Under the pieces are notes generated by a model. It saw nothing but the letters and a program-made list of their open reading frames with translations, was not told the origin of the DNA and ran no database searches. DNA of 64,000 nucleotides from Mycobacterium asiaticum (GTDB lineage: Bacteria > Actinomycetota > Actinomycetes > Mycobacteriales > Mycobacteriaceae). The stretch spans positions 62,001-126,000 of the forward strand of contig NZ_LZLS01000097.1 in the NCBI RefSeq assembly GCF_001673365.1, written 5' to 3'. The translations under genes and the position numbers were made by a program. This document shows, piece after piece, positions 43,851-52,776 of the stretch; position 1 is the first letter of the stretch; the number at the start of each line of letters is the position of its first letter.

Positions 43851-44671
43851 GACCGCGATGGTACACCGGCACGTTTGGCCAACCAGGCCAGTATCTCCTC
43901 GGCAGCGGCAGCCCCGCTGGCTGCGGTCACCACCAACTCCGGCGAACGCCAATCCAGGGCATGCAGCTCGCCGTGCGCGGGACGGATCGACTGGTCGGCG
44001 TAGCTAAGCAAGTCCACGTCCAGCGCCCCGTCCCCAGCCGCCAGCAGGGGTGCCGCGTCAGACAAGCGGCCCTCATCGGCGAGGCGACGGCGTACCTCGG
44101 CGACGGCGTACGACTTCCGCAGCGCCTCAGGTACCGCGTAGATCTTGCGGCCCTGCCGAGACACCACCCAACCACGCTCAGCACACCAACCGGCCCAGTC
44201 GTCGACGAAACCGCGGGGCAGCTTGTCTTCGACCACGACCAGATAGCAGAACAGGTCCTCGGCGACGCGCAAGCTATGCACCCATTCGGAACTGATGCGG
44301 TCCTGCAGTGCGGCGACGATGTCCTGCAACGGAGGTCCACCGTCGTTGATGCGGGAGGCCATCCCCGCGCTCCAGTCGGCATCGGCAACCGAGTCGACCA
44401 GGATGTTGCCGCCATTGCTGGTGACCGCGTAGCGAAACGGACTGCCCGGCAGATCTATTCGCTGATACTGCGCAATGGTGCGGGTGGTGGCCGGCACCAC
44501 CAATCCGCCGGCCGCTAGGGCCCGCAAACCGGTAACCGCCTGAGCAGTCATGAAGGACAACGGCGAACCGTTGTAGTACTCCACGCAGACGCGGTCAGTG
44601 GTCGCGGCGCCGAAGGACCGGTCCGAGTAGATCAGCGTGCGGTCCAGGTCGCAGGCGATCAGCGCGCTCAT
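43841..44671 (-). CDS. HAD-superfamily hydrolase of the Ter biosynthetic module
   Basis: 276 residues. Motif I DLDRT (nucleophile Asp8, Asp10), motif II near ATTRTIAQY, Lys in the middle and motif IV GDGALDVDLL, typical of Cof-like HAD phosphatases. ATGA overlap with the PELOTA/PRTase gene upstream. In Ter systems a HAD phosphatase of this type is predicted to dephosphorylate a nucleotide-like intermediate. Confidence 0.88.
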   Translation of the reverse strand: MSALIACDLDRTLIYSDRSFGAATTDRVCVEYYNGSPLSFMTAQAVTGLRALAAGGLVVPATTRTIAQYQRIDLPGSPFRYAVTSNGGNILVDSVADADWSAGMASRINDGGPPLQDIVAALQDRISSEWVHSLRVAEDLFCYLVVVEDKLPRGFVDDWAGWCAERGWVVSRQGRKIYAVPEALRKSYAVAEVRRRLADEGRLSDAAPLLAAGDGALDVDLLSYADQSIRPAHGELHALDWRSPELVVTAASGAAAAEEILAWLAKRAGVPSRSCQ

Positions 44672-45768
44672 CTGGTCACGTCCTTGATCAAGCCGACGCA
44701 GGCAAACGCCAGGTCAGGGTCACACTTGATCGGCACGCCGCGCGCTTGCGCCAACATCCGGATATGCCGATGCGCTGGGTCTTGGGGGTCGCGCAGCACG
44801 ATTCGCCACGGCACCCGCCGCAGCAGGACACGGGTGGTTTCCCCGATTCCCGGTTTGACGAAGTTGGTGTTGGTGATGCCGTACTCGTGCTGGATCCGCT
44901 CCACCGTTTCCCACCCGGACCAGGTCGGCGTGCGGTCACCGCTCTGGACGTCAGCAACACCGCGCCGCACGTCGTCGGCCACCGCATCGAAGTGGGCCGA
45001 AACTGAGTCGAGGAAAGTGGCGGACTGATCATCCTCGGCGAGCTCGCGGTAGAACTTGGCGCCGTGAAAGTCGCCTGGTGCCAGTAGCCGTCGGTTCAGA
45101 ACAGTGCGGGAGACCAGGCCCGAGACGGTGGAGTTCAGGCATGCCGAGGCGATCAGAAAGTCGTCACGGGTGCCATAGGTGCGCACGCAATGCCCAGGAT
45201 CGGCGAGCACGGCGAGGTCGTCGTTGAACGGCGCCCCACGATAGTCCCGTAACGCCGCGCTGAGTTCGCGCGTGATGGCGCCCTTGCCTGTCCAGCCGTC
45301 GATGAAAACTACCGTGGTCGGATCATGCTGGCCGACAAGGTAGTCCAGCGCCACGGTGTCGATTCCACGGTCGCGGACGATCGAAATCGCATAGTGCGGC
45401 AGTGTTTTGCGATGATGGTGTCGGACCCAGCGGCGCATCAGAATGCCGATGGGGGTGCCGGCCCGGGCCAACGAAACGAACACCACGTCGTGGCCCCGCT
45501 CGGCGAGCACGAGTTCGGTGACCACACCGACGGCGACAGCCAATCGCCGCGCACTCCCCGCCAAGACCGTGCTGAACAGGTCGCGGTAGGCGGAGTCGGG
45601 CTGGTATTCGATTGGCAGCGATTCGGCGTAATGGGCACGGCCACTTTGAATCTCGCGCTCCCGCTCGACGGTGTCCGCTTCGAGCCGGACCGCGGACAGA
45701 TCGGTGAGCAGCCAGCTCACCTCATCGGGCGCGTAGGAGCCGAAGGACGGTCCGGTGAGCGGCCTCAC
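44668..45768 (-). CDS. Phosphoribosyltransferase-like protein with PELOTA-like C-terminus (StiP family)
   Basis: 366 residues from GTG 45768, which overlaps the preceding stop. N-terminal half matches the Ter-linked PRTase_1 (formerly StiP) family, with VFVSLARAGTPIGILMRRW and VVFIDGWTGKGAI as probable PRPP-loop regions. The C-terminal part (about 300-366) with VLRDPQDPAHRHIRMLAQARGVP resembles the PELOTA RNA-binding fold. The old cysteine protease label for the family seems unfounded. Predicted to form or break an N-glycosidic bond in a nucleotide-like product. Confidence 0.82.
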   Translation of the reverse strand: MRPLTGPSFGSYAPDEVSWLLTDLSAVRLEADTVEREREIQSGRAHYAESLPIEYQPDSAYRDLFSTVLAGSARRLAVAVGVVTELVLAERGHDVVFVSLARAGTPIGILMRRWVRHHHRKTLPHYAISIVRDRGIDTVALDYLVGQHDPTTVVFIDGWTGKGAITRELSAALRDYRGAPFNDDLAVLADPGHCVRTYGTRDDFLIASACLNSTVSGLVSRTVLNRRLLAPGDFHGAKFYRELAEDDQSATFLDSVSAHFDAVADDVRRGVADVQSGDRTPTWSGWETVERIQHEYGITNTNFVKPGIGETTRVLLRRVPWRIVLRDPQDPAHRHIRMLAQARGVPIKCDPDLAFACVGLIKDVTR

Positions 45769-46976
45769 GAGCCGTGTACCGCCGTGGCGAGGACGTCGTA
45801 GCCCACCGAGGTCAACACGTCGACGATGCCACCGGTTTCGTTGAGCCGCTCCGTGTCCGCAACGGAGTCCACGATCAGCAGCAGCTGGGCATCGGAGTCG
45901 GGCCACCCGTTGTACAGGAACCGCGGTGCGTCGTCACCAGGTTCGCAGGCACTGAACTGATAGCCGCGCCGTAGCGGGTAATCGGGCACGTCGTGCACAT
46001 AGGCCGGCGAGCGGGTGCTCGACTGAAAGAGCACCGAACGACCAGACCGGGCAAGCAGCTCAGCCACCCGCAGCGGCAGATACATCAATTCCTCGTGGCC
46101 GACGACCAGCACGGGGCGGACGGGGTCCAGATACGAATCGATCTGCGAGACCGCGCCTTCCAGTGCTTTTTCGAACCCGGCGCGGTCGGCTCGGGCAAAG
46201 CCGTGCCGGCCGCCTTCCGGGACCACCGCAGGCCACGACACCTCGATGCGGCGCGAATCGCCACGCCGGTTGCGAAAAGCGCAATTGAGCCGCGGCGCCG
46301 GCAGCGCATTGACCTCCTCAATCAGGGTGGGCGACAGCGAAACCCGGCCGGCCGCCAAGCTCACGTGGTCGATCGGCACTCCCAGTTCTTCGGACGTCCG
46401 CGCCACTGTCTGCTGATGATGCGGCTCGCGGACATCCACCAGCGAAGCCACCACGTAACGTGACCGCGGACGTCGAACATGCAAAGTGCGGATGGCTGCC
46501 AGCGCCGTTGTGCCGGTGGATATTTCATCGTCCACGATGACGAGCGGACGCTCAGACTCGAACGGGCCGACGGGTTGTAGCGTGTGGTCGGTCGCGTGGG
46601 AATGCCCCTCCTGGAAGCCGGCGTAGATCCGCTCCGGCGGCGCCGGCCGCCGTGTCGTGTGCAGGTACACGGCGGCGTCCAGCCAGTCGGCGACACAATG
46701 TCCCAAACTTGTTGCAGTCTCGGCCATTCCGAGCACGTCGACGTCGTCGTTGACGACCCCACGCACCACGGCGCCCAACTGATGCCCGGCATCGATCACC
46801 GACTCCGGGGAAACGGCAATGTGTTTGCCCAACACGGTCGACACCAGTAGGTGCGCGCGGCGCGGATTGCGACGCAGACCGGGCAACACCAAGTCGGTCA
46901 CCGGGAATGCGCCGGTAGCAACGCGATCGAGTACGGCGAACCCGAATTTTCGTGTCGCCCACGACGACGAAGTCAT
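45765..46976 (-). CDS. Phosphoribosyltransferase with TRSP domain (Ter module)
   Basis: 403 residues from ATG 46976, overlapping the lyase stop (ATGA). PRPP-binding loop VIVDDEISTGTTA is the canonical PRTase motif; the C-terminal TRSP-like domain includes FQSSTRSPAYVHDVPDYPLRRGY. This two-domain arrangement occurs in Ter operons. Together with the second PRTase-like protein it may build a nucleoside-like metabolite. The reaction has not been shown. Confidence 0.87.
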   Translation of the reverse strand: MTSSSWATRKFGFAVLDRVATGAFPVTDLVLPGLRRNPRRAHLLVSTVLGKHIAVSPESVIDAGHQLGAVVRGVVNDDVDVLGMAETATSLGHCVADWLDAAVYLHTTRRPAPPERIYAGFQEGHSHATDHTLQPVGPFESERPLVIVDDEISTGTTALAAIRTLHVRRPRSRYVVASLVDVREPHHQQTVARTSEELGVPIDHVSLAAGRVSLSPTLIEEVNALPAPRLNCAFRNRRGDSRRIEVSWPAVVPEGGRHGFARADRAGFEKALEGAVSQIDSYLDPVRPVLVVGHEELMYLPLRVAELLARSGRSVLFQSSTRSPAYVHDVPDYPLRRGYQFSACEPGDDAPRFLYNGWPDSDAQLLLIVDSVADTERLNETGGIVDVLTSVGYDVLATAVHGS

Positions 46977-48154
46977 CGGCCAGCAAGCACCGTCAGCAGA
47001 TCCACAAACGACACGCCCTGGCGCGTGACGCCGAAGACTTGCGCCCGTCGCAGCACTTGCTGAGCCCAAATCCGATGGGGGCGAGGTTCATTCATCTTGT
47101 TTCGGTATTCCGAGCGGCGCACCCCGGATTCCTCAGCCGCCATCACGTCGACCGCGTCGCGGTACTCCTCGTGGGTCACCACCGCCAGCGCGTGTACCGC
47201 CGCGACGTGCGACGGGTGGATGACGGTCTTGCCGTGCAGGCCGTTTGCGCGATCCAGGCTCAGCTCGCGCAGCAGCGCGTCCAGGTCGCGACTCACCAAC
47301 TGGTCACGGAACCGAACCGCGTCGTGCTCGGCGAACGGGGTGGTCCGCAGCATGCTGCGAAACAGTCGCTCATGATCGGCGAAGTATTCCCATACCGGTC
47401 CGGTGATGACGAACCCGGTGCCGTCGGCACGACCAAAGTAGTTCACGATGTCGCCGATCACGTCGGCGATCACTTGCACGTCATAGATGGTGTGGTCGCG
47501 ATCGCGACGGATCCCGAATACGCCGCACATGTCGGTGGCCCCAATGCGCAGCGCCAACACCGAGTCCCGGTATGCGGCCAACAACTCACCGATTGCGGTC
47601 AGCTCGCGATCACGGCTCTGCCGATAGGCCAGGGCCGCCGATTCCAGGACCGGCATGCAATACAGCCGTTTGTCCAGCACCTGCGCGGCTTGCGCAACCT
47701 CCTGCAGGAACTGCTCCCCGGTGCCCGCCTCGAATTTCGGTATCACGAAGCCGGTCAGCGCATCGCGTCCACCAGCCAGCGTCCCCGCGATCCGCTTGAT
47801 GCATTCGGTGCTGCGGACTCGGACAAACAGCATCGCCCGAGCGCCTTGCCGGGTCTCGGCCAGCTCATCCAGGACGCTCACCACATTGCCCAGCGCCGCC
47901 TCGGCTGCGCCCGCGTCGATCGCGTCCTCGAGGTCCAGCACCATCGAACACACACCTTGACCAGCGCTACGGGCCACCGTCGCGGTGAGTCCGGGACGGT
48001 CGGCGGGCATGTACAGGGTGGCACCCAACGCGACCGCGAGCAGCTCACAGTCGGCGTCGGCCGCCAGCTCTTCGGGCGCTTGAAAGAAGAGCCGTTGGTG
48101 TTCGGCGTCGGACAAATGATGGAAATGACGGATTGTCGTCACAGCGGGTATCAC
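46973..48154 (-). CDS. TIM-barrel C-C bond lyase (CitE/HpcH-like)
   Basis: 393 residues from GTG 48154, overlapping the coiled-coil gene stop (GTGA). CitE/HpaI-like barrel with LYMPADRPGL, metal-binding VLDLEDAID, PVLESAALAY and GLHGKTVIHPSHVAAV; the last is the CitE-type closing motif. In Ter systems this lyase is thought to supply or cleave a short carbon unit on the metabolite. Acts in the cytoplasm. Confidence 0.88.
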   Translation of the reverse strand: MIPAVTTIRHFHHLSDAEHQRLFFQAPEELAADADCELLAVALGATLYMPADRPGLTATVARSAGQGVCSMVLDLEDAIDAGAAEAALGNVVSVLDELAETRQGARAMLFVRVRSTECIKRIAGTLAGGRDALTGFVIPKFEAGTGEQFLQEVAQAAQVLDKRLYCMPVLESAALAYRQSRDRELTAIGELLAAYRDSVLALRIGATDMCGVFGIRRDRDHTIYDVQVIADVIGDIVNYFGRADGTGFVITGPVWEYFADHERLFRSMLRTTPFAEHDAVRFRDQLVSRDLDALLRELSLDRANGLHGKTVIHPSHVAAVHALAVVTHEEYRDAVDVMAAEESGVRRSEYRNKMNEPRPHRIWAQQVLRRAQVFGVTRQGVSFVDLLTVLAGR

Positions 48155-49365
48155 TTGGCCGCACCTTTGCGGATGCGCGCCACAATCGTGGCAACGAACT
48201 GCGAAACCTCTTCTAATTCCCGGCTATAGGACCAATAGTCGGGGTGCGTCGCCTCGAGTTTTTCCTTGATCAGGTCGATGCGGGCGGCTTGAGCATCAAG
48301 AGCGGACCCCCATTCCTTGACAACGCCTCGGTCGACCGCCAGTCGCTGGGCATCGCGCAGCCGGAAACGAACCTCGCGTTCCTTGCTCGCCGGATCTTTG
48401 CGCAACTCGCGCAGCATGCTGAGCCGGTCGGCGACGGCATCGATGAGGTGCTCGGCCGCGGTCAGCTCCGCCCGCGAATGGGTGGCCAACTCCAGCGCCA
48501 TTTCCGGGTGACCCTCGCGACCGGCGGAGGTGGCCTTGGCCAGCAACTCGTCGGCGCGGTCCAGATGATTTCGGCTGGTAGGTCCGTTGTTGAGCAGGTC
48601 AGCAGAGCTGTCGCTGTGAAACTCCCGCAACAGCGCCGAGCGATTGGCATCGACGCTGTCGACCCGGTTGCGCAGCGCATCCAGGCGGGTGCGCAGCGAT
48701 GCCATCGTCTGACGCGCCTGATCCGCCCGCTTCGGCGCCTCGGTCAAAGCTTCGACGACCGAGTGGGCCGCGGTCCGCAGCCGGCGACTGGATTCCGCAA
48801 GAGCCGTCAAGTCTCGACGCTCGCGTGCGGAGTGCAGGTCACGGTAGGCCGCGACGAATTGATCGTTGGCGCGTTGGACCGAGGGGTAGCCGCGCAGTGT
48901 GTCGGCGGTCTGCGCCAGCCGGTTCGCGACTTCGTCGCCTTCGGCCAGTGCGGCGTCGGCTTCCGCGGTCGCGGCAACGCCGCGGGCCGCTATCGCATCC
49001 AAGGCCCCACGGTGCTGTTCGTGGAAGTGGTCCAGGCTGCGACTAGCCGCAGTGAGAAGTTGCTGCGCACGTTCTGAAGCTATCGAGCGATCGTACGGAC
49101 TCAGGGGTCGACCGGTCGAGTCTGTGTCGTTGCCCGTCGCCGAAAGGTAGGCCGTCGTGGCGTCGTAGCAGGCGTTGCGCACGACGTCCAACTGGGCTTC
49201 GATCGTGGGCTGCGGCGCGACCGCGACGGCGGCCTGAAATGCCGATTCCACCACGTTCCGGCGGTTTTCCATGTCCAGGAACGCAGCAGTCAGGTCGGCT
49301 TGCGCCGAGTTGAAGGACGTGTCGTTGCGGGGTTCGCGTGACCGTCTGAACCACCGACCGCGCAC
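48151..49365 (-). CDS. Coiled-coil protein heading the Ter operon
   Basis: 404 residues, almost wholly alpha-helical and heptad-rich (about 20-60, 100-250, 270-400), without a transmembrane helix. First gene of the operon, with a start about 140 bases from the divergent terD. Similar long coiled-coil proteins lie at the head of actinobacterial Ter operons and may play the part of TelA-like or PspA-like scaffold proteins; I cannot place it in a named family. Confidence 0.75.
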   Translation of the reverse strand: MRGRWFRRSREPRNDTSFNSAQADLTAAFLDMENRRNVVESAFQAAVAVAPQPTIEAQLDVVRNACYDATTAYLSATGNDTDSTGRPLSPYDRSIASERAQQLLTAASRSLDHFHEQHRGALDAIAARGVAATAEADAALAEGDEVANRLAQTADTLRGYPSVQRANDQFVAAYRDLHSARERRDLTALAESSRRLRTAAHSVVEALTEAPKRADQARQTMASLRTRLDALRNRVDSVDANRSALLREFHSDSSADLLNNGPTSRNHLDRADELLAKATSAGREGHPEMALELATHSRAELTAAEHLIDAVADRLSMLRELRKDPASKEREVRFRLRDAQRLAVDRGVVKEWGSALDAQAARIDLIKEKLEATHPDYWSYSRELEEVSQFVATIVARIRKGAAK

Positions 49366-49507
49366 ACAGCGATCCTACCGGGGTCATCAAATACGCCTGG
49401 GTTTGCCGTCGATTTTTTCACCGCCGGTGTACTAGCGTGGGCACCGATCCTGTGTTTGCAGGTAGCTAGTCTGTATAAGTTCCGTAGACCGCATAGAGGG
49501 GTGTTTG
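49366..49507. promoter_or_regulatory. Divergent promoter between the two Ter operons
   Basis: 142 bases separating the minus-strand biosynthetic operon from terD-terC. TATAAG (49474-49479) could be a -10 for terD, with GAGGGG (49496-49501) as its ribosome site. No repeat or operator stands out. Coordinated firing of both operons from here is likely. Confidence 0.45.
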
Positions 49508-50083
49508 ATGGGCGTCAGTTTGAGCAAGGGTGGCAACGTCTCGTTGACGAAGCAGGCGCCGAATCTGACGGCGGTAGCGGTCGGATTGGGATGGGACGTG
49601 CGCACCACCACGGGCACCGATTTCGACCTCGACGCCAGCGCCATCGCGACCGGTGAGACCAAAAAAGTGCTATCGGACCAGCACTTCGTGTTCTTCAACA
49701 ACCTGCGCTCACCCGAAGGCACGATCGAGCACACCGGCGACAACCTGACCGGTGAAGGCGAGGGCGACGACGAGGTGATCAACGTCGACCTGGCCGCCAC
49801 GCCCCCCAACATCACCAACATCTTCTTCCCCGTGTCGATCTACGACGCCGACGCTCGCAGCCAGTCCTTCGGCCAGGTCCAGAATGCCTACATCCGCGTC
49901 GTCGACCGCTCCAACGGCAGCGAGCTGGCCCGCTACGACCTATCGGAAGACGCATCCACCGAAACCGCGATGGTCTTCGGCGAGCTGTACCGCAACGGCA
50001 CCGAGTGGAAGTTCCGCGCCATCGGCCAGGGTTACGCGTCGGGCCTGGCGGGGATCGCGCGCGACTATGGAGTGAACGTCTAG
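49508..50083 (+). CDS. terD: TerD-family calcium-binding stress protein
   Basis: 191 residues, classic TerD. Acidic loop DFDLDAS (38-44) and HTGDNLTGEGEGDDE form the two-Ca2+ site. ATG 49508 with GAGGGG upstream; TTG 49505 is adjacent and less likely. Stop is one base before the terC GTG. TerD and TerC form a membrane-associated metal-sensing complex in E. coli models. Paralogue of the minus-strand TerD at 43.3 kb. Confidence 0.96.
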   Translation: MGVSLSKGGNVSLTKQAPNLTAVAVGLGWDVRTTTGTDFDLDASAIATGETKKVLSDQHFVFFNNLRSPEGTIEHTGDNLTGEGEGDDEVINVDLAATPPNITNIFFPVSIYDADARSQSFGQVQNAYIRVVDRSNGSELARYDLSEDASTETAMVFGELYRNGTEWKFRAIGQGYASGLAGIARDYGVNV

Positions 50084-50084
50084 C

Positions 50085-51221
50085 GTGGCTCCCGCGACCA
50101 GTGCGCTACGGATCTTTTGGCCATCACTACTAGTCACGGTTATCTCGCTGATCGTTGCCTACTTGTACGGCAGCGTCCAGGCACTCATCCTGTGTGCGAT
50201 TCTGGGGATCCTCGAGGTGTCACTGTCGTTCGACAACGCGGTCATCAATGCGACCGTGTTGCGGCGCATGAACGACTTCTGGCAGCGGATGTTCCTGACG
50301 GTCGGGATCTTGGTCGCGGTGTTCGGCATGCGGCTGGTCTTTCCGCTCGCGGTGGTTTGGATTACCGCCGGTCTGAATCCGCAGCAGGCTTTCGACAAAG
50401 CACTCAATCCCCCGCCGGACCACGCCCCGTACTTTCCCGACGGCAGTCCCAGCTATGAAACCGCGCTGACCGCAGCGCACCCGCAGATCGCCGCGTTCGG
50501 CGGGGCGTTCCTGCTGCTGCTGTTCCTGAACTTCATCTTCAGCGAACGCGAAATTACTTGGCTGTCTTGGCTGGAGCGGCCGTTGGCGAAGGCAGGCAAG
50601 CTCGACCAGCTCTCGGTGGCGGTGGCCGCGGTGGCGATCATCCTGTCCTCCCAGTTCATCGCCCGGCCGGACAAACAAGCCACGGTGCTGTTGTCGGGGT
50701 TGCTCGGTCTGATCGTTTACATCGTGGTGGACGGACTCGGGTCGATGTTCGAGGTGGACGACGAGATCACCGATTCCGAAGCGCCCGTGACCAGCGGGCC
50801 GTCCGAAACCGCCAAGGCGGCGGGCAAGGCTGGCTTCTTCCTGTTTCTATACCTGGAAGTGCTCGACGCGTCGTTCTCGTTCGACGGCGTGATCGGTGCG
50901 TTCGCGATCACCGCTGACCCCATCCTGATCGCGTTGGGTCTGGGCTTTATCGGTGCGATGTTCGTGCGGTCGATCACTATCTTCTTGGTGCGCAAGGGAA
51001 CTCTCTCCGAGTACGTCTACCTAGAGCATGGTGCGCACTGGGCGATCGGCGCTCTGGCAACGATCCTGTTGATAACCACCGGAACAATCGAGATCCCCGA
51101 GATCGTTACCGGAACGATCGGCGTGGTGCTGATCGGTGCCGCATTCCTTACCAGTGTGGTGCGCAACCGCCGGGAACATGAAGAAGAGCTTCCGGAACGT
51201 CAGCCTGCCGAGGTCGATTAG
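50085..51221 (+). CDS. TerC-family integral membrane protein
   Basis: 378 residues with about nine transmembrane helices and two acidic membrane motifs: SLSFDNAVINATVL (first half) and DASFSFDGVIGAF (second half), the metal-site aspartates of TerC/Alx transporters. DUF475-type variant, longer than E. coli TerC. The acidic loop DDEITDSEAP lies between the halves. Possibly a Mn2+ or other metal exporter or sensor. GTG start directly after terD. Confidence 0.93.
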   Translation: MAPATSALRIFWPSLLVTVISLIVAYLYGSVQALILCAILGILEVSLSFDNAVINATVLRRMNDFWQRMFLTVGILVAVFGMRLVFPLAVVWITAGLNPQQAFDKALNPPPDHAPYFPDGSPSYETALTAAHPQIAAFGGAFLLLLFLNFIFSEREITWLSWLERPLAKAGKLDQLSVAVAAVAIILSSQFIARPDKQATVLLSGLLGLIVYIVVDGLGSMFEVDDEITDSEAPVTSGPSETAKAAGKAGFFLFLYLEVLDASFSFDGVIGAFAITADPILIALGLGFIGAMFVRSITIFLVRKGTLSEYVYLEHGAHWAIGALATILLITTGTIEIPEIVTGTIGVVLIGAAFLTSVVRNRREHEEELPERQPAEVD

Positions 51222-51250
51222 CGGGCCGATTCCGCTACGAAAGGGTTGCC

Positions 51251-51958
51251 ATGGCTATCGATTACAACAAGCGGCCGCAGTCCAAACCCGCGCCGCCGGC
51301 CTATCCACCTCCGCCTGCGGCACCCCCTCCCCCGTCCTACCCGCCGTCTCAGGCTCCCCCGGCATCGCCCGGAGTCAGCCTGTCCAAGATCAAACTGACC
51401 AAGGATGCCCCGCGGATCAGCCTGACCAAAGCCGGTGAGCGACAAGGGGTTATGCGGGTCAACCTGAACTGGAACGCCAACCCGTACGGCGGGGCAATCG
51501 ATCTCGACCTGGGTTGCCTTTATGAACTGTCGACTGGGCAAAAGGGCGTCGTGCAGGCGCTGGGCAACTCCTTCGGGAGCGAAAACCAGCCGCCCTACAT
51601 CTCACTCGACGGCGACGACCGGTCCGGGTCCTCCTCGGGCGGTGAGAACATGCGCATCAATCTCGAAGTGCCGGAACGTTTTCGGCGGATCCTGATCTTT
51701 GCGATGATCTACGAGGGCGCGCCGAACTGGGCAGCGGTTGACGGTGTGGTGACGATGTTCCCGACGTCGGGTCCGCAGATCGAGGTGCGGATGGACTCGC
51801 CCAACAACGAGGCGCGCATCTGCGCGATCGCCCAGGTCTACTACGCGCAGGGCGCGCTGCACGTCAACCGCGAGGTGCAGTACATCAACGGCAGCCAGCG
51901 CATCCTCGACCAGGCCTACAGCTGGGGTCTGCGCTGGACGGCGGGGCGCAAAGACTGA
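51251..51958 (+). CDS. TerA/TerD-like protein with Pro-rich N-terminus
   Basis: 235 residues. A Pro/Ala-rich disordered segment (8-40, PPPPAAPPPP-type) precedes a TerD-superfamily domain with AIDLDLGCLYEL and SLDGDDRSGSSSGGENMRINLE, a variant of the metal loops. The linker sequence could bind partner proteins. Short gap after terC; third gene of the plus-strand unit. A terminator hairpin follows. Confidence 0.88.
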   Translation: MAIDYNKRPQSKPAPPAYPPPPAAPPPPSYPPSQAPPASPGVSLSKIKLTKDAPRISLTKAGERQGVMRVNLNWNANPYGGAIDLDLGCLYELSTGQKGVVQALGNSFGSENQPPYISLDGDDRSGSSSGGENMRINLEVPERFRRILIFAMIYEGAPNWAAVDGVVTMFPTSGPQIEVRMDSPNNEARICAIAQVYYAQGALHVNREVQYINGSQRILDQAYSWGLRWTAGRKD

Positions 51959-51970
51959 GGCGTCAGGCCC

Positions 51971-52015
51971 GTGGCGATCGCAAGCGCGGCGCAGCCGGGC
52001 GCCGCGGGTCGCCAC
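51971..52015. terminator. Nested hairpin between convergent Ter and AIM24 genes
   Basis: Inner stem GCGGCGC (51986-51992) with GCGCCGC (51999-52005) over a 6-base loop, enclosed by GTGGCGA (51971-51977) and TCGCCAC (52009-52015). Sits between the TerA-like stop and the AIM24 stop, serving both directions. Confidence 0.65.
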
Positions 52016-52017
52016 AA

Positions 52018-52776
52018 TTAGACCCGGTGCTGCTGGGACAGCTGCGCGGTGATCACCTGGTTCAGGCGCTGCAAACCCCCGCTGGAGAGTCCGTACAGCT
52101 GAGACTCGATGGTGCGCACCATCATTGAGTCGTTGAGCACCTTCTCGCTGGACTGCACCAGGATGGTGCCCTCGCCGGTGAAGTCGAACTGCCTTTCCTC
52201 ACCGGAGTTGAACCCCAACCGGGCCGCGCCGGCCGCGACGAAGCTGGTGATCCAGCGCTGGTCGTAGTGATGACTCGGTGACGGGCAGTCCGCCCAGCCG
52301 ACCAGCGCTTCGGGGTCGACGCGCGCCGGTGGTTGAACGAACATCACCGGACCGTTAGAGGACGCCAGGAATTTGCCGGTGCCGATGAGTGTCACGAAGC
52401 CGGGCACGATGGACTGGTTGAGGGACAAACCAGGTTGGAAGGCAAGCAGATTCGCCGCGCGGATGGTCAGGTTGCCGGCGTCGAGGTCGTAGGAATTGAT
52501 GTCGTAGCCGCGGTCGCCGATGATCAGTTTCCCGAAGCCTTCGGCGACCGTGTAGTCGCCGAAGTACAGCGGTGCCGAAAACTGTTGGGACACCATGTGC
52601 ATCAGGCCCGCCTGCAGCCCATGGGTCAGAGCCTGAAAGTTCATCTGGCCGTAGTAGGCGATCATGGCGCCCTTGCGGATGAACCAGGGATTGTTCAGTT
52701 CGATGCAGAACGCATAGTTGTTGTCCGGGATGTTGTCGTCACCCGGCAGGTTGTTCGGGTTCAGGATTTGGCTCAC
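52018..52776 (-). CDS. AIM24-family protein
   Basis: 252 residues from GTG 52776, overlapping the previous AIM24 stop (GTGA). Beta-prism-like AIM24 domain: a run of short strands with Gly (GAMIAYYGQMNF, VTLIGTGKFL, FTGEGTILVQS). No signal or membrane helix. Third gene in the AIM24 trio, the most diverged. AIM24 proteins appear next to Ter genes in actinobacteria; they may organise membrane surfaces. Function unknown. Confidence 0.83.
   Translation of the reverse strand: MSQILNPNNLPGDDNIPDNNYAFCIELNNPWFIRKGAMIAYYGQMNFQALTHGLQAGLMHMVSQQFSAPLYFGDYTVAEGFGKLIIGDRGYDINSYDLDAGNLTIRAANLLAFQPGLSLNQSIVPGFVTLIGTGKFLASSNGPVMFVQPPARVDPEALVGWADCPSPSHHYDQRWITSFVAAGAARLGFNSGEERQFDFTGEGTILVQSSEKVLNDSMMVRTIESQLYGLSSGGLQRLNQVITAQLSQQHRV

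Noticed and set aside
44668..45906. Longer start for the StiP-type gene
   Set aside because: The extra N-terminus is Arg/Gly-rich and lies within the PRTase-TRSP gene; GTG 45768 makes the usual 4-base overlap.
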